From contig JBCBUC010000001.1 of NCBI GenBank assembly GCA_039818345.1, positions 160,383 to 224,382 of the forward strand: 64,000 bases of DNA, in the 5' to 3' direction. The stretch comes from Parvularcula sp039818345 (lineage in GTDB: Bacteria; Pseudomonadota; Alphaproteobacteria; Caulobacterales; Parvularculaceae). This document shows, in pieces, positions 8,760 to 17,720 of this stretch. Position numbers and translations under genes: made by a program. Below the pieces are notes generated by a model that worked only from the letters and a program-made list of their open reading frames with translations, was not told the DNA's origin and searched no databases. How positions within the stretch are numbered: position 1 is the first letter of the stretch; every line of letters starts with the position of its first letter.

Positions 8760-9778
8760 TAAGGCCGCTGTGCCGATGCCAAAGCCAACGCGCGCAAATT
8801 GTCTGTCAGCGGATGTGACGGCAGTGTCGTAAGATCATTCGCTGCTCGGACAGCGAAGTCCTGCGCGTGTTTGAGCGCTTTGGCGGGGACGTCGTCGCGT
8901 TTTAAAAGCCTGAGTGCCTCGTCAAAGTCAGCGGACGGGGCGCTTTTGTCGAACGCATTCTTCCAAAAGGTCTTCTCGTGTTCATCACGAGCTGCATCAA
9001 ACGCCAAAATAACCGGCATGGTCATTTTCCGTTCACGGAAGTCATCGCCGACGGTTTTGCCAATTTCACTGGCGCCTGCACCGTAATCAAGCGCATCGTC
9101 CACGAGCTGATAAGCGATACCGAAGTTAAGACCAAACGAGGCCAGGGCGTCTGCGTGGGGCGAGGGGCCCATCGATAGAGCGCCCGACCGTGCAGCGGCC
9201 TCAAATAGCGTGGCTGTCTTGGCGCGCACCACATCCATATGCATCGATGCGGTCGCCTCGATGTTGCCTTGGGTTTCGAGTTGCAGCACTTCGCCTTCTG
9301 AAATCGTGCAGCTTGCCCGGCTTAATATGTCGAGGACGGAGAGCTGTCCGGTCTTGACCATCAGCTCAAAAGCCCGTGCAAAGAGGAAATCGCCAACCAG
9401 GACGGCTTCTTTATTGCCAAAGACAACATTGGCCGTCTTGAACCCGCGGCGAAGCGCGCTGTCATCGACGACATCGTCATGCAGCAAGGTCGCGGCGTGA
9501 ATGAGCTCCACCGCAGCAGCAAGATAGCGCGCGTTTTCTCCAGAGGCTCCAGCAATTGTAGCACTGGCCAAGGTGAGGAGAGGACGAAGGCGTTTGCCGC
9601 CCGCGCCTATCAAATGCCGCGCAACCTCGGGGATCAGCGGTACATCGCTACCCAAATGCGCAAGGATCACCTCATTGGTGGCATCAAGCTCACCTTTGAG
9701 GGCCGCCATCAGCTGCGCTGCGGCATCGGGAAATGCCGTCAGTTGGCCTTCATCCTGGGTTGGTGCGGCTAGCGCCAT
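8756..9778 (-). CDS. ispB: Long-chain polyprenyl diphosphate synthase (octaprenyl/decaprenyl type)
   Basis: Trans-prenyltransferase that probably makes the C40-C50 side chain of ubiquinone. It has 340 aa. Features seen are GGKRLRPLL, the first Asp-rich motif LLHDDVVDDSALRRG and the second QLVDDALDYG. The small residues (Ala, Thr) before the first Asp motif fit a long product. It is distinct from the shorter FPP/GGPP synthase at 50476. Its stop overlaps the stop of the convergent glycosyltransferase. It is divergent from the S49 protease, with a 128-nt gap. The chain length of the product cannot be read from sequence. Confidence 0.92.
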   Translation of the reverse strand: MALAAPTQDEGQLTAFPDAAAQLMAALKGELDATNEVILAHLGSDVPLIPEVARHLIGAGGKRLRPLLTLASATIAGASGENARYLAAAVELIHAATLLHDDVVDDSALRRGFKTANVVFGNKEAVLVGDFLFARAFELMVKTGQLSVLDILSRASCTISEGEVLQLETQGNIEATASMHMDVVRAKTATLFEAAARSGALSMGPSPHADALASFGLNFGIAYQLVDDALDYGAGASEIGKTVGDDFRERKMTMPVILAFDAARDEHEKTFWKNAFDKSAPSADFDEALRLLKRDDVPAKALKHAQDFAVRAANDLTTLPSHPLTDNLRALALASAQRPY

Positions 9779-9906
9779 GCGTGAACTCCGAACGACCGCT
9801 TCTTCTATCTTGGATCACAAGGCCCAAAAAAGGACGCGGCAAACCGCGCCTTAGCTGGCAATCTCTCGGTGTTGAACCATGAAAAGCCTGTCCGTATCTG
9901 AGGCTA

Positions 9907-10752
9907 ATGTCGCGCCTTTCCTCGCTGTTATTCGCCCCGTTTCGCCGTTTCTTCCCCCAAACCCCGCTTGTCACGGTTGTTGAGCTCCGCGGTGCCATCG
10001 GCGCCTCCGGCCCAGGGGGTCGCAGCCTGTCGGCCAGTTCGGTCGAAGCAAGCCTCGTCAAAGCCTTTAAAAACAAGGACAGCAAAGCGATTGTCGTGTC
10101 GATCAACTCGCCGGGCGGCGCACCAGCGCAATCGCGGATGATCATGGAGCGTATCCGCGGGCTCAGCATCGAGAAGCAGATTCCGGTTATCAGCTATATC
10201 GAAGATGTTGGCGCGTCTGGGGGATATATGCTCGCCCTGGCGGGCGAGGAAATATTCGCCGATCCGTTCGCCATCGTTGGTTCGATTGGCGTCATATCGG
10301 CCGGATTTGGCTTTCAGGACCTGATTGCCAAAGCGGGTGTTGAACGCCGTGTGCATACCGCCGGGACCAACAAGCTGCGGATGGACCCTTTCCAACCCGA
10401 AAAGGAAGAAGATCGGGAGAAGTTCTCCGCGCTGCTTGCAGAAACCCACAGCCTTTTCAAAGAGATGGTGAAAAAGAGCCGCGGTGATCGCTTAACTGGC
10501 GACCCGGAAGTTGCCTTTAGCGGGGACTTTTTCCTCGCAAGTGAAGGTGAGGCCCTTGGGTTGATCGATGGGACAGGGGATTTGCGGGCGATGTTGAAGG
10601 ATCGCTACGGTCACGACGTCAAGATTGTCACCATCAACTCACAGAAATCCGGCCTCCTGGCGCGATTGGCCAGCAAGATGTCGGCGGACGCTGTCGATGC
10701 CGCGGTTCAGCGAATCGATGACAAGGCTTTGAGGAGCCGCTTTGGGCTCTAG
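9907..10752 (+). CDS. sppA: S49-family signal peptide peptidase-like serine protease
   Basis: Serine/lysine protease of the SppA/SohB family that degrades cleaved signal peptides or membrane-protein fragments. It is 281 aa, a single-domain form about half the length of E. coli SppA. The probable nucleophile is S104 in DVGASGGYMLA and the general-base lysine is K156 in TAGTNKLRMDPF. The oxyanion strand reads SINSPGG (66-72). There is no clear N-terminal signal anchor, only a short amphipathic start (MSRLSSLLFAPFRRFF), so it may be cytoplasmic or peripherally bound. A 67-aa gene follows 32 nt downstream. Confidence 0.9.
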   Translation: MSRLSSLLFAPFRRFFPQTPLVTVVELRGAIGASGPGGRSLSASSVEASLVKAFKNKDSKAIVVSINSPGGAPAQSRMIMERIRGLSIEKQIPVISYIEDVGASGGYMLALAGEEIFADPFAIVGSIGVISAGFGFQDLIAKAGVERRVHTAGTNKLRMDPFQPEKEEDREKFSALLAETHSLFKEMVKKSRGDRLTGDPEVAFSGDFFLASEGEALGLIDGTGDLRAMLKDRYGHDVKIVTINSQKSGLLARLASKMSADAVDAAVQRIDDKALRSRFGL

Positions 10753-10784
10753 GAATAGCAACCAATCAGCTTTAGGTTGATCCC

Positions 10785-10988
10785 ATGAACGCACTGGCCG
10801 CCCTTTTGGCAACCGCCGCTGTAGCTGCTGGATCCGTGACCGCGGTGAAGGCGATCCGTAAGCGCCTGCGTGACGCGCCTGATCACATTCAATGGCTTCG
10901 CAAGCGCAAATCGGGTCGCAAGGATGGTGCAGTGATCGACCTCGTGGCGGATGAAAGCGGCGTTTACGGCATGCCCGAAAGAAATTGA
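10785..10988 (+). CDS. Small basic protein with N-terminal membrane segment
   Basis: A 67-aa protein that I do not recognise. Residues 3-20 (ALAALLATAAVAAGSVTA) are hydrophobic and could be a membrane anchor. A highly basic segment follows (IRKRLRD, RKRKSGRK), then an acidic stretch ending GVYGMPERN. The composition and codon use match the neighbours. It lies 32 nt after the S49 protease on the same strand, so co-transcription is likely. Function unknown. Confidence 0.6.
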   Translation: MNALAALLATAAVAAGSVTAVKAIRKRLRDAPDHIQWLRKRKSGRKDGAVIDLVADESGVYGMPERN

Positions 10989-11055
10989 TCACCTTCGTGT
11001 GTTGCACTGGCGAACGAATTTGACGGGACCGGCCGAGGCCCGACATGGCTAGATC

Positions 11056-11505
11056 ATGGTGCCTATTCCACCCAAGACCGTTGCGTTTCTTTCTGTCGTG
11101 AGCTGCGGTTACGCCTCAACGGCGTGGCCGGTTGAGGTGGGCTGGGGATTTTCGACAGGGCCTGTGCGCACCATGTTGTTGGTCCCGGCGGAGGACTGGT
11201 CGCTTCTTGCGTGGGACAAGCATTGTGAGGGCGGCCATCGGCTGGCGCTCGAAACACTGGTGCGTGAGGGGAAAAAATCGATCGATGCGGCGCTCATTCT
11301 CAACGCCGCGCTGGGGCAAAGCACGGTCTATGCGCAAGACCCAAAGACCGATAGTCTGTGGCTCTATAAGCTTTATAAGTCAGCGAAGGTCGATCCCAAT
11401 TTCCAAATTGAACCCCGCGCGATCGTCCTTCAGCCAATGCCCGCAAGAGCTGCGGGCAGGGTTGAGGCCTTGCGTTCAAATTTCCGGGATCGCGCGGCGA
11501 GCTAA
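11056..11505 (+). CDS. Hypothetical protein, possibly exported
   Basis: A 149-aa protein of unknown function. The N-terminus has a short hydrophobic stretch (VAFLSVVSCGYASTA) that could be a signal peptide. The middle contains a Cys and His pair in DKHCEGGHRLAL. No family is recognised. Its TAA stop directly abuts the ATG of the following alpha/beta hydrolase, which points to translational coupling and a shared transcript. It is on the same strand as, and near, the S49 protease and the 67-aa gene. Confidence 0.6.
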   Translation: MVPIPPKTVAFLSVVSCGYASTAWPVEVGWGFSTGPVRTMLLVPAEDWSLLAWDKHCEGGHRLALETLVREGKKSIDAALILNAALGQSTVYAQDPKTDSLWLYKLYKSAKVDPNFQIEPRAIVLQPMPARAAGRVEALRSNFRDRAAS

Positions 11506-12351
11506 ATGAGCAGCCTCCGGATGAAGTGGTTGCGCTTGGGCGCCGAGAACTCAGATCGTACACTGGTCTTTACGCATGCAACCGGTCTGAATGCATCTGC
11601 CTACAAACCACTCCTCGAGGCCCTCGATTTCGATGGTCGAATCTTGGCGCCGAGCCTGCGTGGTCATGGCGGCACCGATTTGCCAGCCGACCCGCGATCG
11701 ATCAGAAGTTATTGGACCTTTGCGAAAGACCTTCTCGCGGATTTCGACACTTTCGGTGACCTTGGCACGCTGACGCTGGCGGGGCATTCAGCAGGATCAA
11801 TGACCAGCCTGCTGGTGGCACGGAAGCGGCGGCCCAAATCACTGATCCTGATCGAGCCGATCGCCTTGCCGCGGATCTTTTCCTTGGCCGCCCGAACACC
11901 GCTCAAGCGGTTCACCGTCGATCGCGCGCCGATCGCGGTGAACGCGGCAAAACGTCGTGCCCATTTTAGCTCACGGGAGGAAGCCCACTCAAATTATCTC
12001 ACCAAGTCGTTTTTTAAGACCTGGGATGAGCGCGCGCTTGAGGGGTATTTGGATGAAGGGCTGACCGATGACCCTGCTGGCGGGGTCAGACTAAGCTGTG
12101 AGCCGGCCTGGGAAAGCGCTGTTTTTGGGGCGCAAGCCGCTGGTTTTTGGCCGCATATCCATCATCTCAGACGCAAGGGGCTTCCTATTCACACCGCTGT
12201 GGCTTCGCGAAACTCGACGTTCCCATCCTTTGCTCGACCAGGCTTTATGGCCACAGGTGCCAAGCTTTCGGAGATTGAGGGCGGCCATATGTGGCCAGTG
12301 GAGCAAATTTCCCAGGCTGCATCGTGGTTAAGCGCCCGTATTGGGGTTTAA
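11506..12351 (+). CDS. Alpha/beta-fold hydrolase
   Basis: A 281-aa hydrolase of unknown substrate. The nucleophile elbow is LAGHSAGSM with S95 as nucleophile. Upstream is an oxyanion region THATGLNASAY, and the likely catalytic His is near the C-terminus in EGGHMWPVEQ. The fold order fits an esterase/lipase or related C-C hydrolase. No signal peptide is seen, so it is probably cytoplasmic. The ATG follows the stop of the upstream gene with no gap. Confidence 0.85.
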   Translation: MSSLRMKWLRLGAENSDRTLVFTHATGLNASAYKPLLEALDFDGRILAPSLRGHGGTDLPADPRSIRSYWTFAKDLLADFDTFGDLGTLTLAGHSAGSMTSLLVARKRRPKSLILIEPIALPRIFSLAARTPLKRFTVDRAPIAVNAAKRRAHFSSREEAHSNYLTKSFFKTWDERALEGYLDEGLTDDPAGGVRLSCEPAWESAVFGAQAAGFWPHIHHLRRKGLPIHTAVASRNSTFPSFARPGFMATGAKLSEIEGGHMWPVEQISQAASWLSARIGV

Positions 12352-12408
12352 CCGCCAGCCTGCCTTTGCTACTGCCCCGCGAACGAAATCGTACACTTAG
12401 GTAGCAAC

Positions 12409-13227
12409 ATGAGCCAAACTCCGACCAATGCAGCCCCCTCCGTGGAAGGCTCGATGTTTTTGTTCCGTAAGCCGGAACTCCTGACCAAAGAAGCGCATGG
12501 CGGCTTGGGAATTGTTCGGCCTGACCAGCCCTTTGGTTTTGCTGCCACGGCCCGGGCGGTGCCCTTGGTGTTGACGGAAATTCCAACGGCGATGCGTGAC
12601 TACCCGATCATCTTCACCAACAAAGACAAGCCGATGCCGATGGCGGTGTTGGGTCTTGTTGAGGACGAAAACATGTTCGTCGACGAAAAAGGTGAGTGGG
12701 AAGAACGCCGCTACATCCCTGGCTATCTTCGCCGCTATCCCTTTGCGCTGGCGACGGACAAAGAGAACAGCGATCCGCAAGGTCAGCGCATGGCGTTGAT
12801 TGTTGATGCTGAATTTGAAGGTCTGAGCGACGCGGCGCCGGACGAGAACAAGTTCTTCGCTGGTGACGGCCCGAGCGCTTCACTGCAGCAGGCGCTGGAT
12901 TATTGCCAAAGCTATGAGCGTGATTTCGCGCAGACCGTTCAGCTAGCGCAGGTGCTTTCGGGCTATGACTTTTTGACGGAACAGTTTGGTCAGTACACAC
13001 CACCTGGGAAGAATGCACAGCCCTTTGCCCGGTATTTCGGGGTTGATGAGGAGCGCCTCAAATCGCTTCCCGACAATCAGCTTCTTGAGCTGCGTAAGAA
13101 TGGCGTCTTGCCGCTGCTCTATGCGCAGATGATGTCGATGGGGAACTGGACCAGCATCATCGATCGTCGGGCCAAACGCTATAATTTGACGGGCGAAGAC
13201 GTAATCAAACCACGGGTGACCAATTAA
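12409..13227 (+). CDS. SapC family protein
   Basis: A 272-aa soluble protein of the SapC family (PF07277), named after a Campylobacter S-layer locus gene. The conserved opening is visible in RPDQPFGFAATARAVPLV and IVLTEI-type stretches, then RRYIPGYLRRYPFAL. Members are common in marine Alpha- and Gammaproteobacteria and often sit beside TonB receptors or flavin-dependent tryptophan halogenases; neither is present here. No signal peptide is seen. Biochemical role unknown. Its own promoter region is probably the 57 nt upstream. A GC-rich hairpin follows it. Confidence 0.85.
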   Translation: MSQTPTNAAPSVEGSMFLFRKPELLTKEAHGGLGIVRPDQPFGFAATARAVPLVLTEIPTAMRDYPIIFTNKDKPMPMAVLGLVEDENMFVDEKGEWEERRYIPGYLRRYPFALATDKENSDPQGQRMALIVDAEFEGLSDAAPDENKFFAGDGPSASLQQALDYCQSYERDFAQTVQLAQVLSGYDFLTEQFGQYTPPGKNAQPFARYFGVDEERLKSLPDNQLLELRKNGVLPLLYAQMMSMGNWTSIIDRRAKRYNLTGEDVIKPRVTN

Positions 13228-13269
13228 GGTCTGCCCTTGTGCTTGACCGTTCATAACGCTTGATTTTCG

Positions 13270-13294
13270 GCGCGCCGACCGTTAGGCGGCGCGC
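13270..13294 (+). terminator. GC hairpin after the SapC gene, possible terminator
   Basis: The arms GCGCGCC (13270-13276) and GGCGCGC (13288-13294) pair perfectly around an 11-nt loop and are followed by TTCTT. It lies 43 nt after the SapC stop and 78 nt before rplK. It would separate the two transcripts, but the T-run is short. Confidence 0.45.
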
Positions 13295-13371
13295 TTCTTA
13301 CGTGGGAGGGCGCCACCCGGACCACGTCCACATCAACAAAGGACGGCTTGGCCGTTCAAAGGAAGTGAGCC

Positions 13372-13800
13372 ATGGCAAAGAAGATTGCCGGCTACCTGAA
13401 ACTTCAGGTGCCAGCGGGTGCGGCCAACCCATCGCCGCCAATCGGTCCCGCGCTCGGTCAGCGCGGTCTTAACATCATGGAATTCTGTAAGGCCTTCAAC
13501 GCGGCCACGCAGGAGAATGAGAAGGGGATGCCGATCCCCACGATCATCACGATCTACTCCGATAAGTCGTTCACGTTTGAAACGAAGTCGCCCCCTGCGA
13601 GCTACTTCCTCAAAAAGGCAGCCAAGCTGCAAAAGGGTGGACAAACCCCTGGCCGTGAAGTGGCCGGTTCGGTGACCCAAAAACAGCTCGAAGAGATCGC
13701 TGAGGCCAAAATGAAGGACCTGAACGCGCATTCGATCGAACAAGCGGCGAAGATTATCGCTGGTTCAGCACGGGCCATGGGCCTGAAGGTGGAGGGCTAA
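13372..13800 (+). CDS. rplK: 50S ribosomal protein L11
   Basis: Ribosomal stalk-base protein that binds 23S rRNA at the GTPase-associated centre and is needed for RelA activation. It is 142 aa, the normal length. The signature GYLKLQVPAGAANPSPPIGP and then ALGQRGLNIMEFCKAFN is seen. The ATG has an AAGGAAG site. It is 3 nt upstream of rplA and probably co-transcribed with it. Unusually, secE-nusG do not precede it and rplJ-rplL do not follow. Confidence 0.98.
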   Translation: MAKKIAGYLKLQVPAGAANPSPPIGPALGQRGLNIMEFCKAFNAATQENEKGMPIPTIITIYSDKSFTFETKSPPASYFLKKAAKLQKGGQTPGREVAGSVTQKQLEEIAEAKMKDLNAHSIEQAAKIIAGSARAMGLKVEG

Positions 13801-13803
13801 TCC

Positions 13804-14496
13804 ATGGCTGAAGGAAAACGTTTCCGCTCTGCCCTTGAGGGTCTTGATCGCGATTCACTGCACACGATCGATGATGCCGTCGAGGCTGTGAAAGCCCGTG
13901 CGACTGCTAAGTTTGACGAAACCATTGAGCTTGCCATCAATCTCGGTGTTGATCCTCGTTACGCCGATCAAATGGTTCGTGGTGTCGCGTCGCTCCCCAA
14001 CGGCACAGGCCGGACGGTGCGGGTCGCTGTTTTTGCCCGCGATGCCAAGGCCGATGAGGCCAAAGAGGCCGGTGCTGATATTATTGGTGCTGAGGATCTC
14101 GTTGAGAAGGTGCAGAACGGCGAGATGGACTTTGATCGTGTGATCGCCACCCCAGACATGATGCCGCTCGTCGGCCGCTTGGGTAAACAGCTCGGTCCAC
14201 GTGGTCTGATGCCGAACCCGAAAGTGGGTACCGTGACGCCTAATGTGAAAAAGGCCATCGAAGACGCCAAGGGCGGCGCTGTGCAATTCCGTGTCGAGAA
14301 GAACGGTATTGTTCATTGCGGCGTTGGCAAAGCGAGCTTTGAAGCACCAAAGATCGCTGAAAACGTCCGCGCGATGATCGATGCTGTGCAAAAGGCGAAA
14401 CCGTCTGGCGCTAAGGGCACCTATATTAAAAAGATCGCTGTGAGCTCAACCATGGGCCCGGGCGTGAAGATCGATCCGCAGGCGGCGCTTTCTTAA
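13804..14496 (+). CDS. rplA: 50S ribosomal protein L1
   Basis: Ribosomal L1-stalk protein that helps release E-site tRNA and in many bacteria represses translation of its own rplK-rplA mRNA. It is 230 aa, full length. Hallmarks are LGRQLGPRGLMPNPKVGTVT-like (here LGKQLGPRGLMPNPKVGTVT) and the C-terminal GTYIKKIAVSSTMGPG. It starts 3 nt after rplK. A strong terminator at 14521-14556 ends the operon after only these two genes. Confidence 0.98.
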   Translation: MAEGKRFRSALEGLDRDSLHTIDDAVEAVKARATAKFDETIELAINLGVDPRYADQMVRGVASLPNGTGRTVRVAVFARDAKADEAKEAGADIIGAEDLVEKVQNGEMDFDRVIATPDMMPLVGRLGKQLGPRGLMPNPKVGTVTPNVKKAIEDAKGGAVQFRVEKNGIVHCGVGKASFEAPKIAENVRAMIDAVQKAKPSGAKGTYIKKIAVSSTMGPGVKIDPQAALS

Positions 14497-14520
14497 GCGC
14501 ACCACGATCTCTGCATCACG

Positions 14521-14556
14521 AAAAAAGCAGGCCCCCGCGAGGTGGCCTGCTTTTTT
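14521..14556. terminator. Bidirectional rho-independent terminator
   Basis: The perfect stem GCAGGCC (14527-14533) / GGCCTGC (14544-14550) is flanked by AAAAAA on the left and TTTTTT on the right. It can end rplK-rplA on the plus strand and the convergent beta-helix gene on the minus strand. Confidence 0.93.
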
Positions 14557-14584
14557 ATTGTCTTAAATCACGGTGTCGTCGCGA

Positions 14585-15787
14585 TTAGTTACGACAGACC
14601 TTGCCCCTCGAGCGACGGTCGCCATCACTGAAAACCCCTGCAGTGGTGTGGTCGATGATACTGCACTTGGAACGGCCGCGTGGTGTACCAACATCATTGA
14701 CGCCCATGGAGATCGAGATGGCGCCGACGAACATGTCAGTGTCAACGTTCCCGTTCACCGTGTTTCCCTGCAACGAAACGTGCCCAGACGCATCTCCGAA
14801 ATAAATGCCATTTCTATTGCGACGAACTTCATTGTCTGTGAGACTAATGGTGCCATAGCCGACGCTGTAGATCCCATATCCATTACTAGCCTGATCTTTG
14901 GATCCGGTGGCGTTGCGTCCTTTATTGTTCCCACGCTTCGGAGCTTGTTTGGTGTAATCACCGTTCTGGGAAATCTCATTGCTAACAAAGTTGACGTCCA
15001 CGGAACCGCTAATCAACACGCCGTGTAAGTCACTGTGTTGGATGACATTGTCCATCAATGATACGCCACTCGGTCCAGCGCCGAAACTATTGGCGCTTTC
15101 GGAAACAGCGACAGCCGCCCTTGTTCCGCCGAAAACGTGATTTCTCGAGAGATTAACACGCCCACCGTTCACCTTGATCATGACGTCCGGACTTGCGTCA
15201 GTGAAGCCCGCGTTCAGAGCTTTGAAGCTGTCGGCGGCTCCGTAAGAAAAACCTTCGCCATTCAGAAAATGATCCATCCGTGGGGGGAGATGATCGTTGT
15301 CATAAACCGCACTGTCTTGCATCGCGAACGAGCCATTGTTGACGACGATGCACGACTCTGCCGAATCACTAACGAAAACCATGTTGACCACAAATGTTTC
15401 GACATCGCGTCCTGTCTGGGTCAGGCACCTGCTATTACCACCAACACGAACAATCGGGCGGCGTTCGCCTTCTTCCTCACTTAAGATCGTCACTGATTTG
15501 TCGACCATTAGACCAAGTTCGTCATAAATTCCTGAGCGAACTTTGATGACATCGCCGTCTTTGGCATCGGCGAGCGCCTGCGAGATCTTCTGATAACGAC
15601 CTCGTCCACCATCTTCGACGATGAAGGTGGTGGTCGTCTTCGGCTCTGCATATTCCACAGCAGGCGGATTATTCACCGGTTGGCCGCCAAAGGTGTTCTG
15701 TGCAGCCGCGATGGAGGGAGCAGCGAACGCCAACGCGAGCCCGGCGCCAATGGCAAGATGGGAAACTTTATGTGTCATGGTGACCAT
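14585..15787 (-). CDS. Exported right-handed parallel beta-helix protein
   Basis: A 400-aa exported protein of unknown substrate. The N-terminus (MVTMTHKVSHLAIGAGLALA to AAQN) is a signal peptide. Residues of about 50-85 (YQKISQALADAKDGDVIKVR) match the start of pectin-lyase-like or NosD/periplasmic copper-binding beta-helix proteins. Short repeats with Asn/Asp-rich turns follow, such as LMDNVIQHSDLHGVLISGS, SNEISQNG, LTDNEVRRNRNGIYFG and LQGNTVNGN. The ATG at 15787 has AAGGGAG upstream; a TTG at 15805 overlapping the upstream stop is the alternative. Translational coupling to the SEL1 gene is likely. No catalytic residues are recognised, so it may bind polysaccharide rather than cleave it. 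Confidence 0.8.
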   Translation of the reverse strand: MVTMTHKVSHLAIGAGLALAFAAPSIAAAQNTFGGQPVNNPPAVEYAEPKTTTTFIVEDGGRGRYQKISQALADAKDGDVIKVRSGIYDELGLMVDKSVTILSEEEGERRPIVRVGGNSRCLTQTGRDVETFVVNMVFVSDSAESCIVVNNGSFAMQDSAVYDNDHLPPRMDHFLNGEGFSYGAADSFKALNAGFTDASPDVMIKVNGGRVNLSRNHVFGGTRAAVAVSESANSFGAGPSGVSLMDNVIQHSDLHGVLISGSVDVNFVSNEISQNGDYTKQAPKRGNNKGRNATGSKDQASNGYGIYSVGYGTISLTDNEVRRNRNGIYFGDASGHVSLQGNTVNGNVDTDMFVGAISISMGVNDVGTPRGRSKCSIIDHTTAGVFSDGDRRSRGKVCRN

Positions 15788-15801
15788 CGATCGATCTCCC
15801 T

Positions 15802-17163
15802 TCAATTGAAGCTACAATACTTTTTGAGGTATTCGTTGCGGTCGCGGTATCCGAGAATTTTGGCCTGGCTTAAGTGATAACAGGCTTCCCGGAGGTTCGG
15901 GTCGAGCCGCTTGGGCGCGATGATGCCGTTGGCGTAGTAATAGCCAGCCGAGTAATGCGCGAGCATGTAGTCTTGTGCCGCTGCCTCGGTCAGCAAATCG
16001 ATGGCTTCCTGGCCGTTGGTTTTCACGCCAATGCCTTCAGCCAACATCACACCGTAGATGTGCATCGACCCCGGATGTTTGCGGCCAGCGCCGCGGCGCA
16101 TCAACTCAACTTTCTGCTCGTCCGACAGACGTCCCGTCTGCACCTGACGACGCCGTTCTTTATCCGCGTCGGACACCTCGTTCGGATCAGCTAAGCCCTC
16201 TGTGAACAGAGCACCCTGGAAACGACGAATCGCATCGCGGCTGGCTTTGGTTTCGAGATCACCATCAATGGTGCTGTCCCAGTAATAGCCCAGCACACGG
16301 AGCGCTTCTTGCGCTCGGCGTGTGATCGCGCCGAAATCGCTTTCCAGCCTATCCAGTCCAGCGCGCAGCTGTTGATACTCAAGGTCGGTCAGCTCTGCGG
16401 CGTCGTTTTCCTGCGCCCGCGAAAGCTCGCTGACCCGGAACCGGGGAGGCTGCCATGCATCCGCCTGATCGCTTGCTGACTTCACTTCTGCGCTGCCGAG
16501 AAGGTTCTCGAGCCGTTCGACTTCACGCGCAGCGGCGACGTTTGCGCCCCGGCCGTTGCCGCGTGCGAGGTAGAAATAGACAAGCGCCTGGACGTTGTCC
16601 TTCGGCAGGCCATTGCCTTGCGCGAACATACGGCCGACCCGCTCCAAGTCGTATTGGGTGCCAGCGCTCAAGATATTGACGACTAGCTCTTCAGCGTCAG
16701 CGACCTGAACGTCGGTCATCTGTCCGCGAAGGAGCGGCAAACGGAGCCGCGAATAGGCTCGGGCGTTGATCTCTTCCGGGCTTGGATTGATGTCCTCAAA
16801 GGCGAGGAAGTCATGGCTCGCAGCGATGGTGTACCATGCGAGGGCCTGCACAGGATCATTGGGAATGACACCCGTTTTCGAAGGCTTGAGTTCCTGCTTG
16901 CCCTCAAAGATGTCTTCATCGCTAAAGAGGTCACCCAGCGCCCGCGCCGACCGAACGTCGCCTGCCTCAGCTGATTTCTGCCAGATGTTCATCGCCTGGA
17001 GGACGCGACTTCCCATCGCTTCCGACGAGAGTCCCTCGGCGCTTGCGCTTTGATAAGCGCTTAGAGCGTTTTCATAGTCCGCCCAAGCTGCTCCGCTCAC
17101 CAGCGCCCCGAAGGACACCGCCGCTGCAAGACCAAGGCCTTTAATCGTGCGCCACACCGCCAT
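15802..17163 (-). CDS. Exported SEL1-repeat protein with peptidoglycan-binding domain
   Basis: An envelope protein of about 453 aa from the ATG at 17163, chosen because GGGGAG lies 8 nt upstream and a clean signal peptide follows (TIKGLGLAAAVSFGALVSGA). In-frame starts at 17184 and 17289 are alternatives, and the last would overlap tusA. SEL1-like helical repeats are seen at both ends (for example LVYFYLARGNG and MHIYGVMLAEGIGVKTN with YMLAHYSAGYYYANG). In the middle is a peptidoglycan-binding-1-like segment (RAQEALRVLGYYWDSTIDG then RDAIRRFQ). SEL1 proteins usually act as adaptors. With the beta-helix gene it forms a two-gene exported operon. Confidence 0.82.
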   Translation of the reverse strand: MAVWRTIKGLGLAAAVSFGALVSGAAWADYENALSAYQSASAEGLSSEAMGSRVLQAMNIWQKSAEAGDVRSARALGDLFSDEDIFEGKQELKPSKTGVIPNDPVQALAWYTIAASHDFLAFEDINPSPEEINARAYSRLRLPLLRGQMTDVQVADAEELVVNILSAGTQYDLERVGRMFAQGNGLPKDNVQALVYFYLARGNGRGANVAAAREVERLENLLGSAEVKSASDQADAWQPPRFRVSELSRAQENDAAELTDLEYQQLRAGLDRLESDFGAITRRAQEALRVLGYYWDSTIDGDLETKASRDAIRRFQGALFTEGLADPNEVSDADKERRRQVQTGRLSDEQKVELMRRGAGRKHPGSMHIYGVMLAEGIGVKTNGQEAIDLLTEAAAQDYMLAHYSAGYYYANGIIAPKRLDPNLREACYHLSQAKILGYRDRNEYLKKYCSFN

Positions 17164-17239
17164 GCACCATGCTCCCCAAGCCATCGCCCGCCGACTGTCC
17201 GGCGATCGAACAATCCTTTGCGATGGTGTTAACAGTTCT

Positions 17240-17503
17240 TCAGCCCTTCGGCATCCCCTCCATGGTATCTTTTCCCACCGATGGCGCAACTATTCGGTAA
17301 GCAAAGGCCTGCGGATTGGCGCATTCGATGGAGGAGCAGCTAAATCCTTGACTTTGAGCAGCGTGAGGCAGATCGATTTTCGCCAGCGGATCGTCCGCGA
17401 CCACGTCGATCGACTCACTGGCTGCCAATTTTCGCATCGCGGCTTCAAGCCGGATCACAGGAATCGGGCATCGCAAACCGATGAGATCAAGAACATTGGC
17501 CAT
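17240..17503 (-). CDS. TusA-family sulfur carrier protein
   Basis: An 87-aa protein of the TusA/SirA family, which carries persulfide sulfur on a cysteine for tRNA thiolation or other sulfur transfer. The family motif CPxP is seen as LIGLRCPIPVIRLE, with C12 as the sulfur-carrying residue. The following DDPLAKIDLPHAAQSQGF matches the conserved central strand and helix. TusA-family subgroups also take part in sulfur oxidation; nothing nearby suggests that here. It lies upstream of the SEL1 gene on the same strand. Confidence 0.9.
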   Translation of the reverse strand: MANVLDLIGLRCPIPVIRLEAAMRKLAASESIDVVADDPLAKIDLPHAAQSQGFSCSSIECANPQAFAYRIVAPSVGKDTMEGMPKG

Positions 17504-17720
17504 CGCGGTGGCTTTGACCGAAAACGGGCCATGACACCATGTTAAGCGCGGTTTTGGTCTTTATCCGAGACGGAGAAGGTGCGCGCCATCACAATGAGAT
17601 CATTGACCTTCAAACGTTCTTTAGGTCAGCGCGGCATACTCTTCGCAAAGAAGTTGGCAGAGCTTGCATGAGACGTCTTTTCCCAAGCGTTTCGGCTTGT
17701 TACGGTTTCTCGGAGGTCAG

